A DNA stretch of 58,384 bases, from positions 1 to 58,384 of the forward strand of contig CAMLDO010000014.1 of assembly GCA_946478865.1 (NCBI GenBank), given 5' to 3'. Numbering within the stretch: the stretch's first letter is position 1; the number at the start of each line of letters is the position of its first letter. Under the pieces are notes generated by a model. That model did no database searches. It was not told where the DNA came from and saw only the letters and a program-made list of their open reading frames with translations. The position numbers and the translations under genes are program-made. Below, piece by piece: positions 26,613-34,880 of the stretch. Source of the stretch: an uncultured Methylobacillus sp. GTDB taxonomy: Bacteria > Pseudomonadota > Gammaproteobacteria > Burkholderiales > Methylophilaceae.

Positions 26613-26666
26613 AGTACTTGTTCCTCTGTTTAATACCCTGAAAATCAGCGGGATTCTACCATACCG

Positions 26667-27584
26667 CTAGTCCTGCCCCATCGCGGCATCGACCTGCAAA
26701 TGGCGACGGATGCTGATCCAGGAAAGGACCAGCAAGGCACTGATGATCATGATCATGCCAACGGCCTCGACCATGGTAGGCCGCTCGCCCAGTTGCAGCC
26801 AGGCGGAAAGCACGGCAATCACCGGAATCAGCATCGACGTCATGCTGGCGACCCCGGCAGGCAAGCGCTGCAAGGCATATAGCCACGCCATCCATCCCAG
26901 CGCATTGGCGAGCACCACGCTGAAAAGGATCGCGCCGATATAGGTAAGATTCCAGTCGATCGGCTTGCCCAGATCGCCCAGTGCGAAGAGCACGATAGGC
27001 ACGGAGCCGAACAGCATCTGCCAAGTCGTGAACGACAACAGGTCGAGATCGGGAACACGCTGCGTCAGCCGCTTGTGATAGACCACCGACAACGCCCAAC
27101 TGACGCCCGCCAGCACCGCCAGCCCCATGCTCATCAAGCTGCCATGCAGGTGCCAGGGCTGCAGGATGAACATCAAGCCGCCCAATGCCAGCAGCACAGC
27201 CAGCCATTGCATGCCGCGTATGCGCTCCCCCAGCATGGGCCACGCCAGCAGCAGCACCCAGAACGGCATCGTGAACGAGAGCACCGAAGTCTTCCCGGCA
27301 GCCCCCTGCACCAACGCCCAGATGATGAACCCCGTAAAACCCGTGGTTTGCAGCAACCCCAGAATGACGGTGCTGGATACCTCGCGCGGCCTCAAGGGTT
27401 TGCGCATGGCCGCCATCAGCATCAGCAGAAAAAGGCCTCCGCCGAAGGTCCGCATCGCGGCGAATTGGGACGCGGTGGAATACTGCAGCGCGATCTTCAT
27501 CACTACCCAGTTGTACCCCCAGACCAAAGCCAGCACGGTCAAGGCGGCAAATGCACGAACCTGCTGGGAAGCGAAAATTTTCAT
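26667..27584 (-). CDS. EamA/DMT-family transporter
   Basis: An inner-membrane protein of 305 aa from the ATG at 27584 (MKIFASQQVRAFAAL), with ten hydrophobic helices in two EamA repeats: FAALTVLALVWGYNWVVMKI at the start of repeat one, and GVSWALSVVYHKRL then LIPVIAVLSAWLQLGERPT in repeat two. Family members export amino acids or other metabolites; the substrate is not inferable. An in-frame TTG at 27593 is an alternative start. It lies 54 bp upstream of yebC on the same strand and is divergent from the CBS gene. Confidence 0.88.
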   Translation of the reverse strand: MKIFASQQVRAFAALTVLALVWGYNWVVMKIALQYSTASQFAAMRTFGGGLFLLMLMAAMRKPLRPREVSSTVILGLLQTTGFTGFIIWALVQGAAGKTSVLSFTMPFWVLLLAWPMLGERIRGMQWLAVLLALGGLMFILQPWHLHGSLMSMGLAVLAGVSWALSVVYHKRLTQRVPDLDLLSFTTWQMLFGSVPIVLFALGDLGKPIDWNLTYIGAILFSVVLANALGWMAWLYALQRLPAGVASMTSMLIPVIAVLSAWLQLGERPTMVEAVGMIMIISALLVLSWISIRRHLQVDAAMGQD

Positions 27585-27676
27585 GGATTTCAATCGGAAT
27601 TCAGGATGGAAAGGCGCTCAGATGCACCATTATAGACAAGGCTAACGCCACTCCAGAAAAAGTATGTGCGCCACTG

Positions 27677-27704
27677 TTTGCAATTCTCTTAAAACGCGTA
27701 ATAC
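27677..27704 (+). promoter_or_regulatory. Candidate promoter of the CBS-domain gene
   Basis: TTTGCA (27677-27682), a 16-bp spacer and TAATAC (27699-27704) lie 37 bp upstream of the ATG at 27742, which has a good ribosome site GAGGAGAG. Confidence 0.45.
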
Positions 27705-27741
27705 TTTCTCCACAATGCAAAAACAGCACTGAGGAGAGATC

Positions 27742-28176
27742 ATGAAAACCGTGCGGCAATTGCTGGACACCAAGGGCCGTTTCGTTCTGTCGGTTTCATC
27801 CAATGCGACGGTGTACGAAGCCTTGGTCATCATGGCGGAGAAACACGTGGGTGCACTGCTGGTCATGGATGGCGACCATCTGGCCGGCATCTTTTCCGAG
27901 CGCGATTATGCGCGCAGTGTTGTGCTCAAGGGCAAATCGTCCAAGGACACGCCGATCAAGGAAATCATGACGCCCGGTTCACTGCTGATCACCGTGACCC
28001 CCGACCAGACCGTGGAAGAATGCCTGAACCTGGTGAGCAACAAGCGCATTCGACACCTTCCCGTGCTGGAAGCCGGCAAGGTGTCGGGCGTGCTTTCCAT
28101 CGGCGACCTGGTCAAGGCCACGATCGAGTACCAGCAATTTCTGATCAATCAACTGGAAAGCTACATCCAGAGCTGA
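27742..28176 (+). CDS. Stand-alone CBS-pair domain protein
   Basis: A 144-aa soluble protein made of two CBS motifs: about residues 9-60 (VSSNATVYEALVIMAEKHVG; LAGIFSERDYAR) and about 75-130 (TPDQTVEECLNLVSNKRIRH; GVLSIGDLVKA). CBS pairs bind adenine nucleotides and act as energy sensors; the partner of this one is unknown. GAGGAGAG precedes the ATG. It is monocistronic and converges on trhP, whose stop is 5 bp away. Confidence 0.9.
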   Translation: MKTVRQLLDTKGRFVLSVSSNATVYEALVIMAEKHVGALLVMDGDHLAGIFSERDYARSVVLKGKSSKDTPIKEIMTPGSLLITVTPDQTVEECLNLVSNKRIRHLPVLEAGKVSGVLSIGDLVKATIEYQQFLINQLESYIQS

Positions 28177-28181
28177 CAACC

Positions 28182-29528
28182 CTATAGCATGCGGGCGAGC
28201 AATGCCCTGCCGGAATTACCGCCGGGCATAGGCATGCGCACGCGGTGGCCGCTGCCCGGCGCCTGATCCACCCGTTCACCCGCTTCGTTATACAAGGCTC
28301 CCACTACCATCTCCCGGTTGCCATCGGGCTGGATAATCTCGATGCGGTCACCGACCAGAAAGCGGTTTTTCACATCGACCTCGGCCATACCGCTTGCGGC
28401 ATCAAACCCAACCACATCTCCTACATATTGGCTGCGACCCGACTCCGAGTATCCCTTGAGATAGTTTTGATGCTCGGCAGTATGGTGACGCTCGTAAAAA
28501 CCATCGGTATAGCCGCGGTTCGCCAACCCCTCGAGTTCTGCCAGCAAGGTGTAATCGAACGGTTTCCCCGCCACTGCATCATCAATGGCACGCCGATAAA
28601 CCTGACAAGTGCGGGCCACGTAATACAGCGACTTCGTCCGCCCTTCGATCTTGAGCGAGTCCACTCCGATTTTCATCAGCCGCTCGACATGCTCCACAGC
28701 GCGAAGATCCTTGGAGTTCATGATATATGTGCCATGCTCGTCCTCCATGATCGGCATGAGTTCGCCCGGACGATTCTTCTCCTCTATGAGGTAAACCTTG
28801 TCCGCTTCCGGATGCCGCGGCAAGCTGCCGCAGCTGGAAAGCGAAGACTTTTCCATCTCCGCACGGAAATCGAAGTCCTTGAAGCGGATCACGCCTGCAG
28901 GATCTTCCTCGGCATCGTGCACCTTGTAATCCCAGCGACAGGAGTTGGTACAGGTTCCCTGGTTCGGGTCGCGATGATTGAAATACCCCGAAAGCAGACA
29001 GCGGCCAGAGTATGCAATGCATAAGGCGCCGTGAATGAACACTTCCAGCTCCATGTCCGGGCACTGCTGGCGAATCTCCTCGATCTCATCCAGCGACAGC
29101 TCGCGCGACAGGATCACACGCGTCAAACCGAGCGTTTTCCAGAACCTGACCGCTGCATAGTTGACGGTATTCGCCTGTACTGAAAGATGAATCGGTATTT
29201 CCGGCCACTTTTCGCGCACCATCATGATCAGCCCCGGGTCCGCCATGATCAGCGCATCCGGCTTCATGGCGACTACCGGTGCCATATCAGTGAGATAAGT
29301 CCTCACCTTGGCGTTGTGCGGCATCAGGTTTGAGGCCACAAAGAACTTCTTGCCGCGCTCATGCGCCTCCGAAATGCCCGTCGCCAGCTGCTCCAGCTTG
29401 AACTCGTTGTTGCGCGCCCGCAGGCTGTAGCGCGGCTGGCCGGCATAGACGGCATCCGCGCCAAAATCATAAGCGGCGCGCATTTTTTCCAAGGTCCCCG
29501 CCGGAGCCAGTAGTTCCGGAACTCTCAT
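28182..29528 (-). CDS. trhP: U32-family tRNA hydroxylation protein TrhP (YegQ)
   Basis: A U32 peptidase-like protein. E. coli TrhP (YegQ) is needed for hydroxylation of U34 in tRNAs to 5-hydroxyuridine, so the same role is inferred. The ATG at 29528 (MRVPELLAPAGTLEKMRAAY, 448 aa) matches the family; ATG at 29543 is an alternative. Signature segments are ALIMADPGLIMMVRE, HLSVQANTVN, and the Cys-rich CIAYSGRCLLSGYFNHRDP with TCTNSCRW. It lies 22 bp after yjbQ and is probably co-transcribed with it. Confidence 0.9.
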   Translation of the reverse strand: MRVPELLAPAGTLEKMRAAYDFGADAVYAGQPRYSLRARNNEFKLEQLATGISEAHERGKKFFVASNLMPHNAKVRTYLTDMAPVVAMKPDALIMADPGLIMMVREKWPEIPIHLSVQANTVNYAAVRFWKTLGLTRVILSRELSLDEIEEIRQQCPDMELEVFIHGALCIAYSGRCLLSGYFNHRDPNQGTCTNSCRWDYKVHDAEEDPAGVIRFKDFDFRAEMEKSSLSSCGSLPRHPEADKVYLIEEKNRPGELMPIMEDEHGTYIMNSKDLRAVEHVERLMKIGVDSLKIEGRTKSLYYVARTCQVYRRAIDDAVAGKPFDYTLLAELEGLANRGYTDGFYERHHTAEHQNYLKGYSESGRSQYVGDVVGFDAASGMAEVDVKNRFLVGDRIEIIQPDGNREMVVGALYNEAGERVDQAPGSGHRVRMPMPGGNSGRALLARML

Positions 29529-29550
29529 CTGAACACCAACCATCCGTTTG

Positions 29551-29970
29551 TTACTCGCCAATAATCTTCACCAGCACGCGTTTGTTACGACGACCATCGA
29601 ATTCACCATAGAAAATTTGTTCCCAGGGACCGAAATCCAGACGTCCCTCAGTCACCGCCACCACCACCTCGCGCCCCATCACCTGACGCTTCATATGTGC
29701 ATCGGCATTGTCTTCGCCGGTATCGTTATGGCGATAACCGCTGACAGGTTCGTGCGGCGCCAACTTTTCGAGCCAGACACCATAGTCGTGATGCAGCCCG
29801 CGCTCATCATCATTAATGAATACGCTCGCCGTAATATGCATTGCATTCACCAGAACCAGCCCTTCCCTGACGCCGCTTTCGCGCAAACATTCCTGCACCT
29901 CAGACGTAATGTTGATGAAGGCCATCCGGGTAGGCGCCTTGAACCACAGTTCCTTGCGATAGCTTTTCAT
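29551..29970 (-). CDS. yjbQ: YjbQ/UPF0047 family protein
   Basis: A 139-aa protein of the UPF0047 family. Family members have been linked with thiamin phosphate synthase activity, but the physiological function is unsettled. Conserved residues include [38 protein letters not shown] and the C-terminal [22 protein letters not shown] precedes the ATG at 29970. It is upstream of trhP and has an extended -10 promoter. Confidence 0.93.
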   Translation of the reverse strand: MKSYRKELWFKAPTRMAFINITSEVQECLRESGVREGLVLVNAMHITASVFINDDERGLHHDYGVWLEKLAPHEPVSGYRHNDTGEDNADAHMKRQVMGREVVVAVTEGRLDFGPWEQIFYGEFDGRRNKRVLVKIIGE

Positions 29971-30000
29971 GGGGCTTGTCCTTTTTGTTGGTGAGCGGCG

Positions 30001-30009
30001 ATTATACCA
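30001..30009 (-). promoter_or_regulatory. Extended -10 promoter of yjbQ-trhP
   Basis: On the minus strand TGGTATAAT (30009-30001) combines a perfect -10 with the TGn extension; the -35 region is weak. A start near 29993 would give a leader of about 20 bases before the yjbQ ATG. Confidence 0.6.
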
Positions 30010-30037
30010 AGCGAATCAATAAGATTTAGAAGAAACA

Positions 30038-30049
30038 GCTCAATTGAGC
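30038..30049. repeat. Perfect 12-bp palindrome upstream of the porin
   Basis: GCTCAATTGAGC is a perfect palindrome in the 264-bp divergent yjbQ-porin gap, about 30 bp upstream of the yjbQ -10. It may be a regulator site; no regulator is named by the sequence. Confidence 0.5.
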
Positions 30050-30060
30050 GCGTTACACTT

Positions 30061-30078
30061 TGTTGCAAAAATGCAACA
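30061..30078. promoter_or_regulatory. Dyad TGTTGCA-N4-TGCAACA, candidate operator
   Basis: A perfect 7+7 inverted repeat around AAAA lies about 50 bp upstream of the candidate porin -35. The spacing suits a dimeric helix-turn-helix regulator; the AT centre gives a poor RNA hairpin. Confidence 0.5.
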
Positions 30079-30113
30079 GACTGTTTCAAGCTGTGGCAGG
30101 AAACGCACAAAAT

Positions 30114-30143
30114 GGTTGCGAGCGCCATTTTCGCTTTGGCATA
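30114..30143 (+). promoter_or_regulatory. Candidate porin promoter
   Basis: TTGCGA, an 18-bp spacer and CATACT end about 90 bp upstream of the porin ATG. This would give a leader of roughly 85 bases that contains two hairpins. Both hexamers deviate from consensus, so the call is moderate. Confidence 0.4.
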
Positions 30144-30165
30144 CTGAGTTCACTTCTCGCAAGGG

Positions 30166-30209
30166 GAGTTCGCGAACTCTCTCGTGAGGTATCTAGAAAC
30201 CTCTCGAGA
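30166..30209 (+). promoter_or_regulatory. Two-hairpin 5' leader of the porin mRNA
   Basis: A perfect 14-bp palindrome (30166-30179, GAGTTCGCGAACTC) is followed at once by an 11-bp arm pair (30180-30190 with 30199-30209, one mismatch) around the loop ATCTAGAA. The ribosome site AAAGGAG follows in single-stranded AT-rich sequence. Such leaders often stabilise abundant outer-membrane mRNAs; function here is inferred. Confidence 0.55.
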
Positions 30210-30234
30210 AATTTCAAACTTAAAGGAGAAATAG

Positions 30235-31446
30235 ATGAACAAGAAACTGAGCATGGCAGTTGCCGGCGCCGTTCTGGCGATGGGCGCTTCCGCAGCGAAC
30301 GCCGGCATCACCATCCCGGCAGGCGACTGGACCATCGACATCGGTGGTAACGTCAACGCTTACTACACCCACACCAGTTATGACGGCGCACTGGACACTG
30401 CTTCAGGTCCTGGCTCTGAAGATTCCAATAGCATTGGCACCGGTCTGCTGCCCGCAGCTCTGGGCATCGGCGGCAAGACTCGCCAAAACGACCTGGACAT
30501 CGCATTCCAGTTCACCTTTTTCACCGGTGTTGATTCCGAAGGAACGCCTGCAGGCGCTAACGAATACAATGCTAACGGTGCTGGCTCCAACAGCCTGAAT
30601 ATTCGTCAAGCTTACATGACCTTCGGCGACAAGAGCTGGGGTACCATCAAGGCTGGTCGCGATCTGGGCATCTTCGGTTCCGACGCCATCCTGTCCGACA
30701 TGACCCTGCTGGGCGTAGGTACTGGCGGTGGCGGTACTGGTAACTCCACCCTGGGCCGCATCGGTTCTGGTTATCTGTATGCTGACTGGGTTGGTCAAAT
30801 CAGCTACACCTCCCCGAACTGGAACGGTTTCAGCTTTGCAGCCGGCCTGCGTCAGGCTTGGGGCCAAAGCGACAACGAATCTCTGGGCTACGAAGGTAAG
30901 GTTTCCTACGAGTGGGCTGGCGACGTCGCTGGTAAGGTTTGGGCGGGTTTCATTCGTCAAAACAACGTTGACACGCCTTTCTTGACTGTAAGCCCTAACG
31001 CTGCAGGCGTCGAAGAAGATGCACACGCTTGGGAAATCGGCGGTAAGATCAACCTGGCAGGTTTCGGCCTTGTTGGTTACTACTATGACGGCAAGGGTAT
31101 GGGCGGCAACCAAGTCCTCTCCGGTAACCTTCCCACCTCCGGTCTGGGCGTGAACAACTCCGACGCGGACGTTGACGGTGGTTATGTTCAAGCCACCTAC
31201 ACTCTGCCAGGCATCGGTACCAAGCTGGGCGCCTCTTGGGGTATCAGCAAGATTGATGACAATGGTGCTGTTGGCCAAGATGACTACCAAAATGAATCTT
31301 GGATCATCGGTGCTTACCATCCTCTGACCAAGAGCCTGAACCTGGTTGCTGAATACACCGACGCCGAGTATGACAATATCGGTCTCGTTGACGGTAATGA
31401 CGGCGAAGCCAAGACCATCGCTCTGGGTGCTATCCTGTTCTTCTAA
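30235..31446 (+). CDS. Gram-negative general porin
   Basis: An outer-membrane beta-barrel of 403 aa. It has a Sec signal (MNKKLSMAVAGAVLAMGASA, cleaved after ANA), the N-terminal strand WTIDIGGNVNAYYTHTSY and the extracellular-loop type segment SWGTIKAGRDLGIFGSDA. It ends in Phe (ILFF) as outer-membrane proteins do. Codon use is strongly biased (GGT/GGC, AAC, AAG, CTG), suggesting very high expression. AAAGGAG precedes the ATG. It is flanked by a structured leader and by an intrinsic terminator. Confidence 0.92.
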   Translation: MNKKLSMAVAGAVLAMGASAANAGITIPAGDWTIDIGGNVNAYYTHTSYDGALDTASGPGSEDSNSIGTGLLPAALGIGGKTRQNDLDIAFQFTFFTGVDSEGTPAGANEYNANGAGSNSLNIRQAYMTFGDKSWGTIKAGRDLGIFGSDAILSDMTLLGVGTGGGGTGNSTLGRIGSGYLYADWVGQISYTSPNWNGFSFAAGLRQAWGQSDNESLGYEGKVSYEWAGDVAGKVWAGFIRQNNVDTPFLTVSPNAAGVEEDAHAWEIGGKINLAGFGLVGYYYDGKGMGGNQVLSGNLPTSGLGVNNSDADVDGGYVQATYTLPGIGTKLGASWGISKIDDNGAVGQDDYQNESWIIGAYHPLTKSLNLVAEYTDAEYDNIGLVDGNDGEAKTIALGAILFF

Positions 31447-31471
31447 GATTTCTTAGAACGACACATAGCTG

Positions 31472-31500
31472 AAGCGGCTCCTGCGGGAGCCGCTTTTCAT
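31472..31500 (+). terminator. Intrinsic terminator after the porin
   Basis: A 10-bp GC-rich stem (31472-31481 with 31486-31495) with loop TGCG is followed by TTTTCATTTC. It ends the porin transcript 25 bp after its stop. Confidence 0.85.
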
Positions 31501-31515
31501 TTCAATAAATTAATA

Positions 31516-31788
31516 ATGCAGATAATGAAAAATATCTTAATCTTAGTTATAGGTGTCTATCTGCTTCCTGCTTGTGCACAGCTTACTAAAGGTGAATTAC
31601 AGCTACAGCCTGTTATTGCTGTTGATGGTAATCATGGCATGTACAGCACAACCTGCAGTGGGGCAGTTGAGGATTGGGGTTCTTGCTTCGCCAAGGCTAG
31701 AAAAACATGTTCGCAAGGATATGAAGTCGTAAAAAAAACTGAAAGCCCAGTTGCAGGCCGCAGAGAGTTTACGTTCAAATGTAATTAA
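31516..31788 (+). CDS. Small Cys-rich lipoprotein of unknown function
   Basis: A 90-aa protein with a lipoprotein signal (lipobox LPAC, Cys 20 from the first ATG). The mature part has four more Cys residues (TTCSGAVEDWGSCFAKARKT, CSQGYEV and the final KCN), which could form two disulfides. The start may be 31516 or the ATG at 31525. The gene is visibly AT-rich compared with its neighbours and has no clear ribosome site. It lies 16 bp after the porin terminator and converges on thiO. I do not recognise a named family. Confidence 0.75.
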   Translation: MQIMKNILILVIGVYLLPACAQLTKGELQLQPVIAVDGNHGMYSTTCSGAVEDWGSCFAKARKTCSQGYEVVKKTESPVAGRREFTFKCN

Positions 31789-31798
31789 AACTTACTTT

Positions 31799-32815
31799 CT
31801 AGACCTCCTGAAGACTACGTCCTCTTTGGACGAGATCAAACAGAATTGAGGCACTTACCGGCGCCATCGTAACCCCATAACGGAAATGTCCAGTATTGAG
31901 ATAAAGATTCTCAACCTCCGGATGTCGCCCTATCAATGGAATATTTTCGGGAGAGCCTGGGCGCAGACCGCTCCAATGGCGTATTAATGGAGCGTTTTTT
32001 AAAGCTGGCATCAGTTCGATCGCTTTCCGCGCAAGGCTTTCCCCCACTTCGACAGTAGTTGACTTGTCAAAGCCCACATCCTCGACAGTACTCCCTGCGA
32101 GCACATGGCCATCACGGCGTGGTATCAGGTAAAAGTCCTCACGGTAAAGAATTTCACTAAAAGACGGCGACTCGAGCTTGTAAAGCAACATCTGGCCCCG
32201 CATGGGCTTAACGGGGATATCGGCGGCAAACTCTCTCAGCAGCAGCGCACTCCATGCACCTGCTGCTACGACATAGATATCCGACTCGAAACGCTCGCCC
32301 TCCCGGCTTTGCCATGCTTGAATTCGCTTCCCGGTATTTTGCAGCGGAAGCAGTTCGATTCGCTCGTGCAACATCACTCCCAGAGAAAGCAAACGTGCTT
32401 TCAGCGCCTCAAGCAAACGGGGGTTACGCACCTGTGCCACTTTCGGCAATAACAGCGTTTCCCCTTCCATCTCGGCTGGCACACCATGCGCTCCGCACCA
32501 AGCCAATCCTTGGCTGTCGAGTTCGGGAAAAAGACGCATGCCACATTCGCTGTATTCGGGATCGATCCCGGTGGCATCGAGCAGTTCGGCACACAGATCA
32601 GGGTAAAGCGCTGCTCCCGCAAACGCCAACTCGTTGACCTCATCCTTGTAATTCCATGGCAGGAGCGGGAACAAAATTCCACCTCCGGCCCAGGAGGCTT
32701 CTCCGCCGAGCGGCCCCTTGTCAACCAGAGTTACTTTCCAGTCTTTTTTAGCAAATGCCAGTGCGGTCAGGCAGCCGACCGCGCCGGCGCCTATGATGGT
32801 GATGGAGGGTTTCAT
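31799..32815 (-). CDS. thiO: FAD-dependent glycine oxidase ThiO
   Basis: An FAD-dependent amine oxidase of 338 aa. The N-terminal Rossmann motif is ITIIGAGAVGCLTALAFA, with the acidic ribose-binding region VTLVDKGPLGGEASWAGGG. The C-terminal segment GLRPGSPENIPLIGRHPE followed by NTGHFRYGVTMAP is typical of glycine oxidase ThiO, which supplies dehydroglycine for the thiazole of thiamin. D-amino-acid oxidation is the alternative. It overlaps the antiporter stop by 4 bp and is not next to other thi genes here. Confidence 0.88.
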   Translation of the reverse strand: MKPSITIIGAGAVGCLTALAFAKKDWKVTLVDKGPLGGEASWAGGGILFPLLPWNYKDEVNELAFAGAALYPDLCAELLDATGIDPEYSECGMRLFPELDSQGLAWCGAHGVPAEMEGETLLLPKVAQVRNPRLLEALKARLLSLGVMLHERIELLPLQNTGKRIQAWQSREGERFESDIYVVAAGAWSALLLREFAADIPVKPMRGQMLLYKLESPSFSEILYREDFYLIPRRDGHVLAGSTVEDVGFDKSTTVEVGESLARKAIELMPALKNAPLIRHWSGLRPGSPENIPLIGRHPEVENLYLNTGHFRYGVTMAPVSASILFDLVQRGRSLQEV

Positions 32816-34785
32816 TTTCCTGTCAGCAGAAATTTGGCGGCGTCAGCAAGATTGTCGGGCGTGCCTTGAAGCACGACCATGTCGTTTTCCTCAAGCATGA
32901 CTTCCGGCGCCGGGCTCAGGCCCTTGGTACTCGGGCGACGTATGGATTTGATCTGTACCTTGTAGGGAGAGAGATCGAGATTGCGCAGGTGCTGCTTGCA
33001 GGCGAAGGCGCCTGAAGGCAAGGCAACCGAGCGCAGGCGCACCTGATCCTCGTCGCGTGCATCCAGATCATAATCCGACAGCCCGTGAAAGAAGCCGCGG
33101 AACATCTGGTAGCGCTCCTCACGGAAGTGCCGGATGCGTTTCACCACTCGCGACAGGGGCACGCCCATCATCACGAGCGCATGGGAAGCCAGCATCAGGC
33201 TGCCTTCCAGCACTTCCGGCACAACTTCGGCCGCACCCGCATCGACAAATTTCTCCATATTGCTGTCGTCCACAGTACGTACGATCACGGGCAATTGCGG
33301 ATAGTTTTCCTGCACCACGTGCAAGACCTTCATCGAGGCATGCTGATCGGCGTAGCTAATCACGACGGCCTTGGCCCGATCCGCACCCGCCGCCTTCAAC
33401 ACCACCCGGCGCCCGGCATCGCCGAAAACGACGTTTTCTCCGGCGCTGGCGGCTTCGCGCACACGGGCCGGGTCGATATCCAGTGCGATAAAGGGAATTT
33501 CTTCTTCGTTCAGAAAGCGCGCCAGATACTGCCCGCTGCGCCCGAACCCGCAAATGATGACATGATCGTTGAGCTCCTTGCCGATGCTCTCGATCTCGCT
33601 CACCTTGCGATCCCGATTGCTTTCGTAGGTCCGCGAAAAATGCGAGGCGAACCAGCCATTGTACTGAATGATGAACGGAGCGATCACCATCGACAACAGC
33701 GAAGCCGCCAGCACGACCTGAAAGACCGGGCCGCCCAATACTCCGTATTCGACCCCATGCGCCATGATCACGAAACTGAATTCGCCGGCCTGGGCCAGCA
33801 TGATGCCGGTGCGAATCGCCACACCGCTTTCATGCCGGAACATCCGCGCAAGCAGCGTTATCAGTATTGCCTTGAGCGCCACGATGAGCAGCAGCACGAG
33901 CAGCACCCATTCGACATTCGCCACAAGCGCCTTGAGGTTGAGCATCATGCCAACCGTAATGAAGAACAGCCCGAGCAGGATATCGCGGAAAGGCGCGATA
34001 TCGGCCTCCACCTGATAACGGTAACGCGTTTCCGAAATCAGCATGCCCGCGATGAATGCGCCCAATGCATAGGACAAGCCTGCGAGATTGGTCACATAAG
34101 CAAGCACCAGCGTCACCATCAGCACGTTCATCACGAACAGCTCACGCGATTGCTGACGTGCAACGAGTTCGAACCACGGATTGATCAGGCGCTTGCCGAA
34201 TACCAGCAGCACCGCGAGCGTCACGCCTGCCTTCAGCAGCGACAAGCCGAGTATCTTGGCCATGACCTCGCCCGGCACTGCGAGTGCCGGAATCAGGATC
34301 AGCAAAGGCACGACCGCAAGATCCTGGAACAGCAACACACCCACCGTCAGGCGGCCGTGACGCGAACTCAGCTCGACCTTTTCCACCAGCATCTTGGATA
34401 CGATAGCCGTAGAGGACATTGCCATCGCCCCCGCCAGGACCAGCGCGGCAATCCAGTCGATACCCACAGCCATCGCCCCCGCCATGATCAGCAGCGTCGT
34501 ACCCGCCACCTGAGCACCACCCAGCCCGAATACCGTACTACGCATTGCATACAGTTGCGACAGGCTGAACTCCAGGCCGATGCTGAACATCAGGAATACG
34601 ATGCCGAATTCTGCCAGCTCGCGATTGGCTTCGCTGTCAGGAAGAAACCCAAAGGTATGCGGGCCCAGCAATACGCCGATGAGGAAATACGCCAGCATCG
34701 TTGGCAGGCGCAGAACCCGAAACAATGCCACGGCGAGCACGGCGCCAGTCAGAAGGATGAGGATGGTTTGGAGGGTGCCGGGCAT
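32812..34785 (-). CDS. CPA2-family cation:proton antiporter with RCK domains (KefB/YbaL-like)
   Basis: A 657-aa inner-membrane protein. About twelve helices form the Na+/H+ exchanger domain (residues 1-385; YFLIGVLLGPHTFGFLPDS, GIVFLMFSIGLEFSL, GVLLFQDLAVVPLL). A cytoplasmic RCK_N/TrkA-N domain begins near residue 410 (HVIICGFGRSGQYLARFLNE) and a TrkA_C domain ends the protein (about 575-650). Potassium or sodium efflux against protons is likely. No kefF/kefG partner is adjacent, so glutathione gating is not supported by context. Divergent from kdsD. Confidence 0.92.
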   Translation of the reverse strand: MPGTLQTILILLTGAVLAVALFRVLRLPTMLAYFLIGVLLGPHTFGFLPDSEANRELAEFGIVFLMFSIGLEFSLSQLYAMRSTVFGLGGAQVAGTTLLIMAGAMAVGIDWIAALVLAGAMAMSSTAIVSKMLVEKVELSSRHGRLTVGVLLFQDLAVVPLLILIPALAVPGEVMAKILGLSLLKAGVTLAVLLVFGKRLINPWFELVARQQSRELFVMNVLMVTLVLAYVTNLAGLSYALGAFIAGMLISETRYRYQVEADIAPFRDILLGLFFITVGMMLNLKALVANVEWVLLVLLLIVALKAILITLLARMFRHESGVAIRTGIMLAQAGEFSFVIMAHGVEYGVLGGPVFQVVLAASLLSMVIAPFIIQYNGWFASHFSRTYESNRDRKVSEIESIGKELNDHVIICGFGRSGQYLARFLNEEEIPFIALDIDPARVREAASAGENVVFGDAGRRVVLKAAGADRAKAVVISYADQHASMKVLHVVQENYPQLPVIVRTVDDSNMEKFVDAGAAEVVPEVLEGSLMLASHALVMMGVPLSRVVKRIRHFREERYQMFRGFFHGLSDYDLDARDEDQVRLRSVALPSGAFACKQHLRNLDLSPYKVQIKSIRRPSTKGLSPAPEVMLEENDMVVLQGTPDNLADAAKFLLTGK

Positions 34786-34843
34786 GGAGAAAAATCTTTA
34801 CGCAAATTTTGTGCCGGATCAGGCGCTATTTGCGTTTATGTCC

Positions 34844-34872
34844 TTTATTCAGAGGGCGAACCCTTTTATACT
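34844..34872 (+). promoter_or_regulatory. Candidate promoter of the kdsD-lpt-rpoN-pts run
   Basis: TTTATT, a 17-bp spacer and TATACT (34867-34872) end 8 bp before the kdsD ATG. The -10 is good and the -35 weak. A start near 34879 would give an almost leaderless kdsD mRNA. Confidence 0.45.
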
Positions 34873-34880
34873 TGGTGATT

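Noticed and set aside
33085..34878. Plus-strand open frame of 597 codons
   Set aside because: Antisense of the CPA2 antiporter, with no recognisable motif.
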